DNA from: Sinorhizobium fredii USDA 257
GTDB taxonomy: Bacteria > Pseudomonadota > Alphaproteobacteria > Rhizobiales > Rhizobiaceae
Direction: 5' to 3'
Length of the DNA stretch: 64,000 bases
Assembly (NCBI RefSeq): GCF_000265205.3
Contig: NC_018000.1
Span: forward strand, 4,464,001-4,528,000
In this document: piece after piece, positions 17,856 through 26,943 of the stretch
Layout of the letters: the number at the start of each line of letters is the position of its first letter
Position numbering within the stretch: position 1 is the first letter of the stretch
Program-made: the position numbers and the translations under genes
Notes under the pieces: generated by a model
Database searches by the model: none
Told to the model about the DNA's origin: nothing
Seen by the model: only the letters and a program-made list of their open reading frames with translations

Positions 17856-18028
17856 CCTTCGTCACCTGGAAGAGGATCGTTGCGCTCGGCTTTGCCCTGT
17901 GCGATCAGGATCTTTGCCGCCTTGACTGGCAAATCGAGTTCGGTGCCGGCTGGAATCCGTTCCTCGTCAATCGCCCAGGTATCATAGAGAAGCCTGACGG
18001 GTACCGTGGTCGTCTTTGTGTCTGCCAT
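17852..18028 (-). CDS. 58-residue phage protein after the capsid gene
   Basis: Short frame from ATG 18028 to TGA 17852: MADTKTTTVPVRLLYDTWAI, then DEERIPAGTELDLPVKAAKIL and an acidic end. The composition and the LPVKAAKILIAQGKAER segment resemble the small proteins that follow capsid genes in tailed phages. An ATGA overlap with the next gene supports translation. Function unknown. Confidence 0.7.
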   Translation of the reverse strand: MADTKTTTVPVRLLYDTWAIDEERIPAGTELDLPVKAAKILIAQGKAERNDPLPGDEG

Positions 18029-18094
18029 TCATTTCTCCCGAAAACAGGGACCGACGCGCAGTCGGTGCGCTTGAGCCGAAACTTGGAACCCGGG

Positions 18095-19090
18095 CTAGCT
18101 TGCGGAGCTCAATCCGAAGAGGTCGGCGGCAACGCCAAGACCCCGCTCGTTGTGTACCTTCAGGGTGCCCTCGCCGATGATGACGCCCTTGTCGGCATCG
18201 CCGGTCTTGGCGACGTCGCGGTCCTCCTGGATCTGGCGCAGCCACAGGAAGGAGAGCATGTCGGTGTCGATGAAGAAGGCGTTGCGGGCGACCGCGCCGT
18301 TCACCGCCTGTACCCGGTTCGGGTGGATCATCACCGTGCCGAACGGGCCCTCGTAGTAGTCGGCCGTCGCGACGATGGTGTTGCGCTCGCCGCCCTGCGA
18401 CACCGCGTACCGGAAAGGCGCGACGTTGCTGTCGGACATGAAGGTGACGAAGACGGATTTGACATAGGGAGAGACAGAGACGTGACGGAAGTTGGCACCG
18501 TTCTGGTAGCCCTGCTGCATTACGGAATCGAGGATCGCCTTGGTGAAGGCACGCTGCGTGCCGTCGGTCGGCGCCACGGTCAGACCGGTGCCGATGTTGA
18601 AGCCGTCATTGGCGCCGCCGGCGCCCCTGGAAGCGTTGCTGACGATCCAGGTGCTGAGCGATCCGAATTCACGCGTACTGCCGGCGACCGTTGCGTTCGT
18701 GTCGATGATCGCGAACTCCACGTCCTTCCGAATTTCGACGCCCTTCTTCAGCTTCTGGTACTTGCGCTTCTGCACGTTGCCGGCCTCCGCCGTCACCTCC
18801 TGCGTCGCGGAGATGATCCAGTCCTTGCGCATGATCTGGGTATAGTTGCCGAGCCTTGTCGGCGGGGTGATTGCGCCGAAGGCGTATTCCTCGCCCTCCT
18901 CGCGAATATTGGCGCCGGGCGCGGCCAGTTCGTCCGTCTCCCATTCCGGGTGATAGGTCGTGCACTTGCCCTTCTCGATCAGCGAATAGATCGGTGTGTC
19001 TTCCGGGGTGATGCGCGACACCACATCGGAAAGCTCCTCGCGATTGCCGACGGCCTGCGTCGTCTGAAATGTATTGGTTAGAACTGCCAT
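18095..19090 (-). CDS. SU10/DUF5309-type major capsid protein
   Basis: 331 residues. The N-terminus (VLTNTFQTTQAVGNREELSDVVSRITPEDTPIYSLI) and the central LGNYTQIMRKDWIISATQEV block are characteristic of the SU10 capsid family, a branch of the HK97 fold. The C-terminal half has FVTFMSDSNVAPFRY and VMIHPNRVQAVNG. The protein forms the prophage head. It follows the scaffold gene after about 160 nt and leads the chain of overlapping structural genes. This is a different capsid family from the capsid-like protein in the tRNA-Lys element. Confidence 0.85.
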   Translation of the reverse strand: MAVLTNTFQTTQAVGNREELSDVVSRITPEDTPIYSLIEKGKCTTYHPEWETDELAAPGANIREEGEEYAFGAITPPTRLGNYTQIMRKDWIISATQEVTAEAGNVQKRKYQKLKKGVEIRKDVEFAIIDTNATVAGSTREFGSLSTWIVSNASRGAGGANDGFNIGTGLTVAPTDGTQRAFTKAILDSVMQQGYQNGANFRHVSVSPYVKSVFVTFMSDSNVAPFRYAVSQGGERNTIVATADYYEGPFGTVMIHPNRVQAVNGAVARNAFFIDTDMLSFLWLRQIQEDRDVAKTGDADKGVIIGEGTLKVHNERGLGVAADLFGLSSAS

Positions 19091-19248
19091 TTCCTGATCC
19101 TTCTATGATGATGAGACGCACCGGCCGCTCGGCCGAGGAGGCGCGGAAGCCGATTTTTGATGGGTTGCCTTTGCCGTGGGTAGCCGTTCTCGCATCCGCT
19201 ACCCTCCGTCACGCAAGGGGGGCGCGGTCCACCCAGGTCTTCCTGTCG

Positions 19249-20202
19249 CTATTCGAAATCGACCGCCATCGCGTCGCGGATCGACCCGCTTCTCGCGAGC
19301 CGCCGCATTGCCTCGCGACTTTCACGCTGCTGGCGCTGTGCTTGGTTCTTCGCCTTCATCCGCGGCGCCGTGGCCGGTGCCACGGCCACCTTCTGCAAGG
19401 CCTTTGCCCTCGCTCGTTCCGCAAGAAGCCCGAGCCTGGCATAATGCGCGAGCTTGAAGAGTCGGTGGTCGACGACCTCGCGAACCTCCTCGTCGGAAAA
19501 GCCGAGTTCCCTCGCCGCCTCGAAAGCGTCTGCGAAGAAGGCTTGCCGCCCTTCATCCTGCCCGGTCTGCGGAAAGGCCACGAGGAGCTTGGCGTTCTCT
19601 GCCTCCAGCCTATCTTCACTCGCAGCGGCTTGAAGCTCCGCCGCAACGGCTGCCGATCCTTCGCCCAGCGCCATTACCCGCGCAAGCTGCTCCAGCCCCG
19701 CCTGGTGTACCGCCCACTGTCGCTGATAGGCCTCCGGATCGTGGAGCTTCAGCTCCTCCGGCGGCTCCGCGGGGATCTCGGCCGCGATCAGTTCCGCAAC
19801 CGTGTTGGCCGTAGCCGCGACCCGGCTGCTCATGCTTTCGAGCATCCGCTCGCGGTTGGCGAGATCCTGAGTCTTGTGCCGGTAGTCGCGGTCACGCATG
19901 TAGCCGAGCTTCAATTCCTCGAGCGGAATTGCTTCCCCGCCCTCGAGCGTCACGATGATGTTCTCGGTTTCATCGGTTGCCTCCTCCTCGTCAGGAAAGA
20001 TTGGCTCATCGCCTTCCCCGGCAGGATCATCCGGCTGGTGAACGTCGTCTATGGTCTCGCGGTCCCGGGCTTCTTCGTCCTCATCTGGCAGTTTGGCCTC
20101 GTGCGGCTCCCGGAAGTCGAGCTTGTCGAAGCTTGCGGGATCATGCGAGCCGACAACGGTTTTGCTCCCGCGGGTAGGCGGGTTGGCACTATCGTTCATC
20201 AT
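19249..20202 (-). CDS. Phage scaffold/head-assembly protein
   Basis: 317 residues from the ATG at 20202 (AGAGG 6 nt upstream). The first 90 residues are extremely acidic (DEDEEARDRETIDDVHQPDD...), then a long Ala/Glu/Arg coiled-coil (about 100-250) and a basic C-terminus (RMKAKNQAQRQQRESREAMRR). This charge layout is usual for scaffolding proteins, which sit inside the procapsid and bind capsid through a basic tail. It is encoded just before the capsid gene. Confidence 0.75.
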   Translation of the reverse strand: MMNDSANPPTRGSKTVVGSHDPASFDKLDFREPHEAKLPDEDEEARDRETIDDVHQPDDPAGEGDEPIFPDEEEATDETENIIVTLEGGEAIPLEELKLGYMRDRDYRHKTQDLANRERMLESMSSRVAATANTVAELIAAEIPAEPPEELKLHDPEAYQRQWAVHQAGLEQLARVMALGEGSAAVAAELQAAASEDRLEAENAKLLVAFPQTGQDEGRQAFFADAFEAARELGFSDEEVREVVDHRLFKLAHYARLGLLAERARAKALQKVAVAPATAPRMKAKNQAQRQQRESREAMRRLARSGSIRDAMAVDFE

Positions 20203-20361
20203 GGAAAGACCTCTTGAGAGAATTTCGGCGTGCAAGTGCCGCTTTCGCGCTTTCCCACACCGTGAAATTCGCGAAGTTTCAGAATGCTGCACCGATTTCA
20301 TGAATCAGTTTGGCAATAAGGCGCTTGAGGGCGGCCGGCCTGCCGCCCAATGTACCTCGCT

Positions 20362-20598
20362 TCACACCGGCGCGTTCGCGCCTTCGGCCTTGGCTTGCTC
20401 CGTCAGGAACTTCAGCTTTGCGCAGAAATTGCGGACCGCCCGCGCTTCGGCCGCGAAGGCGGCCCGCGCTTCGTGGTCCGTGAGTTTCGCGTTGATACAG
20501 CCGTTGATAGCCGCCGCCTCCAACTCCTGCATCAATCGCTCGAACAGCGGATTGTCGAGAAGCGCCCGCGCCGCCGCCTGTTTTTCCTCTGGCTTCAT
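20362..20598 (-). CDS. Small helical phage protein
   Basis: 78 residues from the ATG at 20598 (AGAAGGG upstream). It is almost entirely helical and rich in Ala/Glu/Lys (KPEEKQAAARALLDNPLFERLMQELEAAAINGC), with a central NPLFERLMQELE segment. It lies between a lipoprotein and the scaffold gene. No family recognised; possibly a minor assembly factor. Confidence 0.55.
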   Translation of the reverse strand: MKPEEKQAAARALLDNPLFERLMQELEAAAINGCINAKLTDHEARAAFAAEARAVRNFCAKLKFLTEQAKAEGANAPV

Positions 20599-20804
20599 CT
20601 CAGTGCCCTTCTTGCGAGCCGACCGACCCACCGAGCAGCGCACACGACAGGATTGCTTTTTGTCTGGAGTTTTTACCGACTGCTCGGGAGGGGGTCGTGC
20701 AGGCACCCTCGGCTGCGCGGGATGCGAGCCGGATAGAAGCGGCATCGATTTGCCGAAGATGAGTGGGTATGCCCCGAAGACGACCAGCCGCCGCCGGGCA
20801 GCTT

Positions 20805-21092
20805 TTAGTCGCGCTCGGGAGAAAGCTGCGTTCCCATCGTCGTAACGCCTACATCCGGCGTGCCGTCGGTTGCCCAGCAGGAGCATGGCTCACCGGCGGG
20901 ACCGGTGCCATAGGGGCAAACCTGAGCCGGCGTCGAGCATTGTCGGGGGCTTGGCTTGGCTGCCGTTTTGGTTGCCGCTTGGACCTTGCCCGACGCGCGT
21001 GCGGACACCGCTGGCGTAGCCGATTCGCTGCAAGACGAAAGGATGAGCGGAAGCGTGGCAAGGAACAAGCAGAGGTAGCGAACGTTTTTCAT
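20805..21092 (-). CDS. Prophage-encoded lipoprotein
   Basis: 95 residues from the ATG at 21092. The signal peptide MKNVRYLCLFLATLPLILSSC ends in a lipobox, so the product is likely to be exported and anchored to a membrane. The mature part is Ala/Lys-rich with four Cys residues (CSTPAQVC, then CSCW), consistent with two disulfides in the periplasm. Lipoproteins placed inside the structural operon of a prophage are often superinfection-exclusion or conversion proteins; that role is only a possibility here. Confidence 0.65.
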   Translation of the reverse strand: MKNVRYLCLFLATLPLILSSCSESATPAVSARASGKVQAATKTAAKPSPRQCSTPAQVCPYGTGPAGEPCSCWATDGTPDVGVTTMGTQLSPERD

Positions 21093-21139
21093 GCCATAGC
21101 CATATTCTGAGGCGCGGCAGGTTTCAACCCTCCAACTTC

Positions 21140-23192
21140 TCATCCCGATAGTCCTCCGATATCGACCGCCGTGACCGGCTCGCCGCTCACTGCCTCCGCC
21201 ATATTCTGCTGTCGTTTCAGGTTCAGTTCGGCGTCGATCTGGTATCGCCTCAGCGCGCCTTTCTGCTGAAGCTCTGCAAGCTTCAGCTCGCGCTCGATTT
21301 CCAGCCTCCGCCGGTCGGTTTCGGCCGAAAGCCGCGCCTTCTCGGCCTCGACCTGAACCCGCATCTGCAATTTCTGCATCTCCGGGTTCGGCTGCTCGGC
21401 CCCGGCCTGCATCCGCCGCTGGATCTCCTCGGGCGTCGGCTTGGTGAAATAGAGATCGGGCGATTTCAGCCCCGCCGCCTCCACCGATTTGGCGATACCG
21501 TTGTAGAGGTTGTCCGGCGAGACATAGGGATTGTCCGGCCCGAGCGTCATCAAGAGCTTCTCCTGCAATTGCTGGATCATCTGAATCATCATCATGTCGC
21601 GCTCGCGCGTGCCGGCGCCGAGCCCGGTATTGACCGTCGCATCCATCTCGGCGTTCCAGTGGCGCGGGTCGAAGGTCACCCATTGGCCGCGCAGGCGAAC
21701 CGCGCGCGGCCGGTCCTGGTGCTTGATGACGAGCCGTAACAATCCGCGAAAAACGCGCCTTAGCCCCTGTGCGAAGGTGCGCACCATCAGTTCCGTTTGG
21801 CCGATGCCCGCCTGTTCGATCAGTGCCGTCGCGCGCGCCGTCATGTTCTGAAGCGCGTCCGGCGCCAGCCCGCTCGACGCATCCGAAATCCCGGTGCGGT
21901 CGGTCGCCTCCTGGTCGAGATAGGAGAGCATAGCGAAGGATTCCTTGGCGACGAAGGGCACCATGGTGTAGCCGAGCACGGCACGCGCATCGATCCCTTG
22001 GCTGATGCGGATCGGTTGGCCGAACTTCGGGTTGAGCACCGCTTCAGGGTTGGCGATCGCCCCCTCCTGGACGATCGGCTGCTGGTTGTTCTGCCAGTAG
22101 AGATTGTCGAGCGTCTGGCGCATCAGCACGGTTTTCACCCGCTGGATCTCCGCCATGTCGTCGGTGACCGAGCCGCCCTCGCGCTGGTGCGGCCGCCGCT
22201 CGACGATCAGATCGGCGAAGGGCACCTCGTCCCATTCGTCGTTGGAGAGCAGGTGCTCCTCGCCTGTGCCGCCGGCAAAGACCAGCCGGCGCAGTTCCGC
22301 GATGCCGTCGTCGTCAGCGTCCACCTTCACGTAGAGCTCGTAGTAATCCACCTCCTCCAGCGCCTTCGGCACCGCATCACGCGCCTCGAAGGCACCGCGC
22401 CGGCGGGTGAACTCCTCGTCGTCGCGGCCGCTGTCGCTCGTCGAGGCGGGCAGTCCTTCAATCAGGTCGCGGTCGTAGCCCATCGCGATCAGGTCGGAGC
22501 GGCGCATGCGCGTGGCAATGCCGGTGATCGGGCTGTCCCCGATCGAGATCGCATCCGGATGGATCAGGAATTCCTCGAGCGGAACCGCCGCCAGCCGTGG
22601 CATCCCCCGCTCCGCGCGCCGTCTGATCTTGACACCATAGCTGGGCTGATCGATCACGCCCTGCGGCGTTTCCACCTTTTCGATCGTCCGCGATTGCTCC
22701 AGCACTTCGACTTCGTCGTCGCCGACGAGTTGAACGAGCGCCGCCTCGTCGAGACCGGTATGGGTCGAGACGGCCACCGACGTGTGCTTCTCATACCACC
22801 AGCGGATCACGCCATTCCGGAGCTTCAGCGCGTCATGTGCCGCGTCCTGCACGGCGTCGTAACCGTCGCTTTCGGGAAAGACGACATAGTTGATGTAGTC
22901 GGTCGCTTGGCTTGCCGCGGCCTCGTCGCCCTCGTTGACAGGCGCATATTCCACCACTTTGTCGTTGCCGAGAATCGTGCGGATCAGCGAAGGCAGCACC
23001 TTCTTGATCGCCGCGCACGTCGCGCGAGACCACCTTGGATCGGTTCGCATCCGTCGGCACGTCCTTCATCGTGCCGTCGTAGTATTCCATTGCCTTGATG
23101 CGCTCGATCGCGAGTTCGTCGCGATAGTTTTCGCAGTCCTTCACCAGCTCGGTGACAAGGGCGCACAGGCGTTCATCGGTCATTGCGGCCAT
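21140..23192 (-). pseudogene. Phage portal protein gene interrupted by a frameshift
   Basis: The N-terminal part (MAAMTDERLCALVTELVKDC to KVVSRDVR, about 60 residues) starts at 23192 and shares its A with the terminase TGA. The rest (AIKKVLPSLIRTIL onward, about 620 residues) is in another frame. The break is near 23010-23025 in a GC-alternating run; adding back two bases (CG) would restore a continuous portal of about 680 residues. The long part has features of P22-type portals (DGYDAVQDAAHDALKLRNG, and NLYWQNNQQ). The C-terminal 100 residues are a charged helical barrel. A real mutation would abolish packaging; a sequencing error is the alternative. Confidence 0.8.
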
Positions 23193-24622
23193 CAGAGAAC
23201 CTTTCGGGCGGTGAAATTCCAGTTGGTGTTGCCGTTGTTCGCTCTCGCGTATCGCTTCATCATCAGCGCGTAGCGCGAGGCGGAGATCAGGTCGTCGCGT
23301 TCCTTGACGATCCGGCCGTCCTTGCGGTGATAGAGGCGGAATTCCTCGAACCATTCCGTACAGATGGAAAACACCTTCCAGCGGCCGGTCTGCATCCGCT
23401 GCAGCATGTCGGAGAGCCCCGCCTCGACCCCATTGGTGCCGTCGTCGAAGGTCGCCCGCTCGCTAAGAAGCGCCAGTCCCTGCGCGCGATATTGCGCCGC
23501 AAGCTGCTCGCCGCTTCCCTTGTCGTGCTGCAGGCCGTCATGCGGCCAGGCGAAGGGAAGCCAGGCGCCCCAAGGTTTCAGCGCCGCGGCGTGGATGATC
23601 GGCGTCGCCTCCCGCTCCCGATAGATCCTGGTCACGTAGAAGACGTCGGCGTCGCGATCCCAGGCGCAGCCGGCAGAAGCGAAAGGGTGGTCCCAGCCGA
23701 AGTCGAGCCCGCCAATCTGCACCCAATGTTTCGGGACATCGAAAGGATCGACGCGAATGCTTTCTTCCGTCACCGGAAAGATCCGGCCCGAGCCGAGTGC
23801 CGGGACGCCCTTGGTGCGGGCCTCCCGCTCGTGTGCGGGATAGCTCGAGATGATCCGCTGCCGCTCCTCGGCCGTATAGTGTTCCGCATCCTCGATCGTC
23901 ATGTTGATGACCTCGCGATCCGGCGACTTTTCCATCAGATATCGCGTCACAACGCTGCTCAGGCCCTTGAGCGGCGTGAAGGTCACGGCAATAGAGCCAC
24001 GCGTTGCGTTGGTGCGGGTGATGCCCTCGAAATAGACATCCTCCGGCGGCTCTTCGTCGAACCAGACAAAATCGACCGTGTTCGCCTGCCATTTGCCGCG
24101 CCCCTGCTCATAGGCCTTGAAGAGCAGCGTCGAAACGCCGCCGGCGACATGCCGGACCGTCACGCTGTCGAGTGCCCCGGAGGCGCCGGAGCGCCGGCTG
24201 GTGGCATTGATCGCCGCCTTCGGAATGAAGCCTGTGCCCCAGTCCTCCTCGGTAAGCGGCGGCCCGACGAGTAGCCGCTGCACGCCGTCGCGCGTCAGTT
24301 CGTAGGACTCCGAACCGGCGAGCATGACAATCGGCTTGTCGAAGCGTCTTCCTTGCCACCAACCGGGATACCGCCCGGTCAGATGCATAGCTGCTTCTGC
24401 CGCTCCGGCCAGGGTCTTGCCGAGCTGATTGCCGGCCATGAACAGCCGCTCTCGATAGCTGGCACCCGCCGCATGAAATTCCCGTTGCTTTGCGTAGGGC
24501 CGATAACGCGCCAGAATGTCGGTCCGCCGACGCCGGTCGAGCTCCGCCATGAGCATGACCTGCTCTTTCAGCAACGCCGAGATCTCAAGCGTAGGCGCCC
24601 CGGATGTGCTCGGTGGTGTCAT
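23192..24622 (-). CDS. Phage terminase large subunit
   Basis: 476 residues. The ATPase motor shows a variant Walker A (AGNQLGKT, 63-70) and Walker B VDFVWFDEEP (183-192) with the catalytic Glu. The nuclease domain begins GGLDFGWDHP with Asp307 as first metal ligand. The protein cuts concatemeric DNA and drives it through the portal. The stop codon overlaps the portal start. The small-terminase candidate is 1.4 kb upstream rather than adjacent, because host-like genes lie in between. Confidence 0.92.
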   Translation of the reverse strand: MTPPSTSGAPTLEISALLKEQVMLMAELDRRRRTDILARYRPYAKQREFHAAGASYRERLFMAGNQLGKTLAGAAEAAMHLTGRYPGWWQGRRFDKPIVMLAGSESYELTRDGVQRLLVGPPLTEEDWGTGFIPKAAINATSRRSGASGALDSVTVRHVAGGVSTLLFKAYEQGRGKWQANTVDFVWFDEEPPEDVYFEGITRTNATRGSIAVTFTPLKGLSSVVTRYLMEKSPDREVINMTIEDAEHYTAEERQRIISSYPAHEREARTKGVPALGSGRIFPVTEESIRVDPFDVPKHWVQIGGLDFGWDHPFASAGCAWDRDADVFYVTRIYREREATPIIHAAALKPWGAWLPFAWPHDGLQHDKGSGEQLAAQYRAQGLALLSERATFDDGTNGVEAGLSDMLQRMQTGRWKVFSICTEWFEEFRLYHRKDGRIVKERDDLISASRYALMMKRYARANNGNTNWNFTARKVL

Positions 24623-24771
24623 CCGCGGGGAGGTCCTGTTTTCTGGACAAGCGCGAGCAGCAGTAGAGGCCGGCCGATGATGTCGGCGCTGGACTGCGAT
24701 GGAATAAGTTCAATAATGGGTCAGGCGATTATGCCCGTTGATTACTCGGGCGCCGACCAGGAGACGCAATC

Positions 24772-25113
24772 ATGATCGAAGGCCATTGTCATTGCAGGTC
24801 GGTCCGCATCGTCGTACCGGTCCGCCCCGAGACGCTTGGGGACTGCAATTGTTCGCTCTGTAGTCGGCTCGGCGCGCTCTGGGGCTATTACACCCCGAGC
24901 GAGGTTACGGTAAGTGACGAGAACAAGCGCCTCGTCGGCTATGTCCAGGGTGACAAGTCGCTGACTGCATTCCATTGCAGCAACTGCGGCTGTACCACTC
25001 ACTGGTCGCCGATTGGTCGCGGTTCGACAAAGATGGGCGTGAACTTGCGGATGTTCGACCGCGCTGTGTGGGAAGATATCCCGCACCGCCTGATCGATGG
25101 GGTGAGTTGGTGA
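24772..25113 (+). CDS. GFA-fold protein inserted in the packaging module
   Basis: 113 residues, with a GGAGACG site before the ATG. Cysteine pairs of the GFA fold are visible: GHCHCRSV, CNCSLCSR, and HCSNCGCTTHW. Small GFA proteins like this bind zinc; their substrate is unknown. The gene runs opposite to terminase and is not usual in phage genomes, so it is probably a host-derived or cargo gene that entered between TerS and TerL. Confidence 0.85.
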   Translation: MIEGHCHCRSVRIVVPVRPETLGDCNCSLCSRLGALWGYYTPSEVTVSDENKRLVGYVQGDKSLTAFHCSNCGCTTHWSPIGRGSTKMGVNLRMFDRAVWEDIPHRLIDGVSW

Positions 25114-25148
25114 AGCCGGCGGGTGCCTCCGGGGGCTCCCGCCGAGCG

Positions 25149-25304
25149 TCATATCCTGCCCATCAACAACAGAACCAACAGCACTACGACAAGCACTCCA
25201 AGGAGTCCGGAAGGGCCATAACCCCAGCTGGCCGAATAGGGCCAGGCCGGAACGGCGCCGATCAGGAGCAGGATCAGAATAATGAGAAGGACAGTTCCAA
25301 GCAT
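25149..25304 (-). CDS. DUF3309 membrane peptide
   Basis: 51 residues from the ATG at 25304 (an upstream in-frame extension has no ribosome site). The sequence is almost wholly hydrophobic with a central GAVPAWPYSASWGYGPSG motif, the signature of the DUF3309 family, found in many proteobacteria. Two short membrane segments flank the motif. Such genes are usually chromosomal; this one lies convergent to the GFA gene inside the prophage packaging region. Confidence 0.8.
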   Translation of the reverse strand: MLGTVLLIILILLLIGAVPAWPYSASWGYGPSGLLGVLVVVLLVLLLMGRI

Positions 25305-25601
25305 ATCGCGATCCTCCGCTGCACGACTCGCTGCTCTGGCAACTAAATCATGCAGCAATGTAAGTTACTGCAGCGTTTTTATCGCGTCTTAGAGAACGAG
25401 GGCGCTGCAAACTGCATTCACATCCTATCGAATGCCGAAAGGTCTCGGTTGGTTCCGTTTTCGATATCGGCCGGAACGTCCGGAGCGAATGACGGATGTG
25501 CCGAAGGGAACAGCATGCAAGCTGCAAAGGCGTTTTTATCAGCTCGTTCTCAGCAGTTGGAGAACATGCTAAAATTCCACCGGCAACAGGGGGGAAACCA
25601 A

Positions 25602-26006
25602 ATGCCACGTATTGCAAATCTCTATTTCAAAACAGCCATTATCTTCTTGATCCTGGGCATTTCGATCGGCCTGCATATGTCCATCGCCGGGGACCACAGT
25701 GCCACCGGTGCGCATGCTCATGCCAACTTGCTGGGCTGGGTAACGATGGCGATCTTCGGCGGCTATCACGCACTCAATCCGCAAAAGGCGGCAAGACGCC
25801 TGGCGATGATCCAGTACGCCGTCTACACCTTCGGCGTGGCCGTCCTGATCCCGTCGCTCTACCTGATGCTCTCGGGCAATGCCGCAATGGAACCGGTTGT
25901 CGCCATTTCGTCGCTCATCGCCTTTGCAGGCGTTCTCCTGTTCGCCGTGATCATCTTCTCGAGCAGCGAACCGGCTGTGGCAACCGCACCTTCGCCGGCG
26001 CGCTGA
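25602..26006 (+). CDS. Four-helix membrane protein resembling a cytochrome-oxidase-like fragment
   Basis: 134 residues from the ATG at 25602, which has a GGGGGG ribosome site; longer in-frame extensions are unlikely. Four membrane segments. The block HAHANLLGWVTMAIFGGYH resembles the HAHLNLLGW motif of small proteins related to haem-copper oxidase subunit I, but a full oxidase has about twelve helices. Its role is unknown. It lies between the terminase subunits with the GFA and DUF3309 genes. Confidence 0.75.
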   Translation: MPRIANLYFKTAIIFLILGISIGLHMSIAGDHSATGAHAHANLLGWVTMAIFGGYHALNPQKAARRLAMIQYAVYTFGVAVLIPSLYLMLSGNAAMEPVVAISSLIAFAGVLLFAVIIFSSSEPAVATAPSPAR

Positions 26007-26049
26007 GCCATTCTCTGGAAATGGGGAAGGCGGTCGGCTCTCGCCCCGG

Positions 26050-26490
26050 TCATACTGTGTCCTGAGCGCTCGCCACCTGCCCATCACCGTCGTCCTCGGG
26101 CTTGACCCGCGGACGCAAACTTAAGCCACCAGCGCGCGCCGGCCGTCCTGGCCGCCGCGAGCGGGTTTTCTTTGGTTCGAGCAACGGCCGGATGACCGCA
26201 TCCAGCGCGCGGATCCGCTCGATCAGCTCCTCATCGGACAGGCCATCCATGCACCCGGGAGCGGTGTTCATAACCTTTGGCAGGATCGATGAGACGAGCT
26301 TCAGGTAGGCCTCCGGCTTCTCCTCGCGGATGCGCGCGACCACAGCGGCACCATGCGCCCCGAAATCCGCTTGCACCGCGTCCAGGAATGTGCCGCCCAA
26401 ACGGCCGCGGCCGTCCCTCACCCGCAGTGCCGGAACCCCATCCTCGTTGATATCCTCGGCCTCGCGCACCGTGCTTTCATCGTCCAGCAT
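26050..26490 (-). CDS. Small terminase-like protein (DUF5681-related)
   Basis: 146 residues. The block GGTFLDAVQADFGAHGAAVVARIREEKPEAYLKLVSSILPK matches the DUF5681 pattern, and DUF5681-like proteins are commonly encoded just before TerL in alphaproteobacterial prophages, which suggests a small-terminase (DNA-recognition) role. The C-terminus is odd: RPRVKPEDDG is the translation of a palindromic repeat (see next entry), so the native end may have been replaced. Confidence 0.6.
   Translation of the reverse strand: MLDDESTVREAEDINEDGVPALRVRDGRGRLGGTFLDAVQADFGAHGAAVVARIREEKPEAYLKLVSSILPKVMNTAPGCMDGLSDEELIERIRALDAVIRPLLEPKKTRSRRPGRPARAGGLSLRPRVKPEDDGDGQVASAQDTV
26091..26115. repeat. Rhizobial-type palindromic repeat in the end of the small-terminase gene
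   Basis: A 25-bp imperfect palindrome with 10-bp arms (CGTCCTCGGG / CCCGCGGACG) around CTTGA, of the type often seen between rhizobial genes. Here it lies inside the coding frame and accounts for the C-terminal RVKPEDD residues. One mismatch per arm. The link to a specific repeat family is from memory and would need a search. Confidence 0.55.
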
Positions 26491-26654
26491 TGATCGGTCC
26501 TTCTGTTCACGTATCAGGCGCTCGCAGGGTCATTGGGCGCGCGGCGTGTGTATAGCCGCAATCGCAATCCATGATTGCACCGGAATCGCGATTCAGATTG
26601 AATCCGAGACGCGACCGGCTGCGACCCCGCGGCCCGACATTGGTAGATCGAAAC

Positions 26655-26943
26655 ATGCGTTCTGTATTTCCGTCAGCTTTTCTCATTGCCGCTTCACTTT
26701 CGCCCGCGTTCGCGGCGGGCCAGAGCGGCGAACCGCGCTACCTTTTTAAGGCTTGGCAACAGCTATCGCCTCAGTGTCTACGCCGATCCGGACGATCCCG
26801 CCCCTTGGTGTGTCTTCGCCGACAAGGTGGAAACAGCCTTCATTAATGGCGGAAATCCGCACGCCGAGCTTCTCTACTATCGACTACCCACCGGCCGCGT
26901 CGAATTCGGCACCATTTACATCGCGTTGGAAGATCTGCGGTAA
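26655..26943 (+). pseudogene. Secreted protein gene with a frameshift in a T-run
   Basis: The ATG at 26655 begins a good signal peptide (MRSVFPSAFLIAASLSPAFA). After GQSGEPRYLF the frame leads to a short tail, while another frame gives LRLGNSYRLSVYADPDDPA and VETAFINGGNPHAELLYYRL to a stop at 26943. The switch is at a T5 run near 26745. With four T's, one continuous 96-residue secreted protein would result. It may be a pseudogene, or the run may vary between cells. No family recognised. Confidence 0.6.

Noticed and set aside
18065..19081. A 338-codon plus-strand frame over the capsid gene
   Set aside because: It is antisense to an SU10-type capsid with clear family motifs.
21797..23098. A 433-codon plus-strand frame over the portal
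   Set aside because: It is antisense to the portal coding sequence and lacks a start site.
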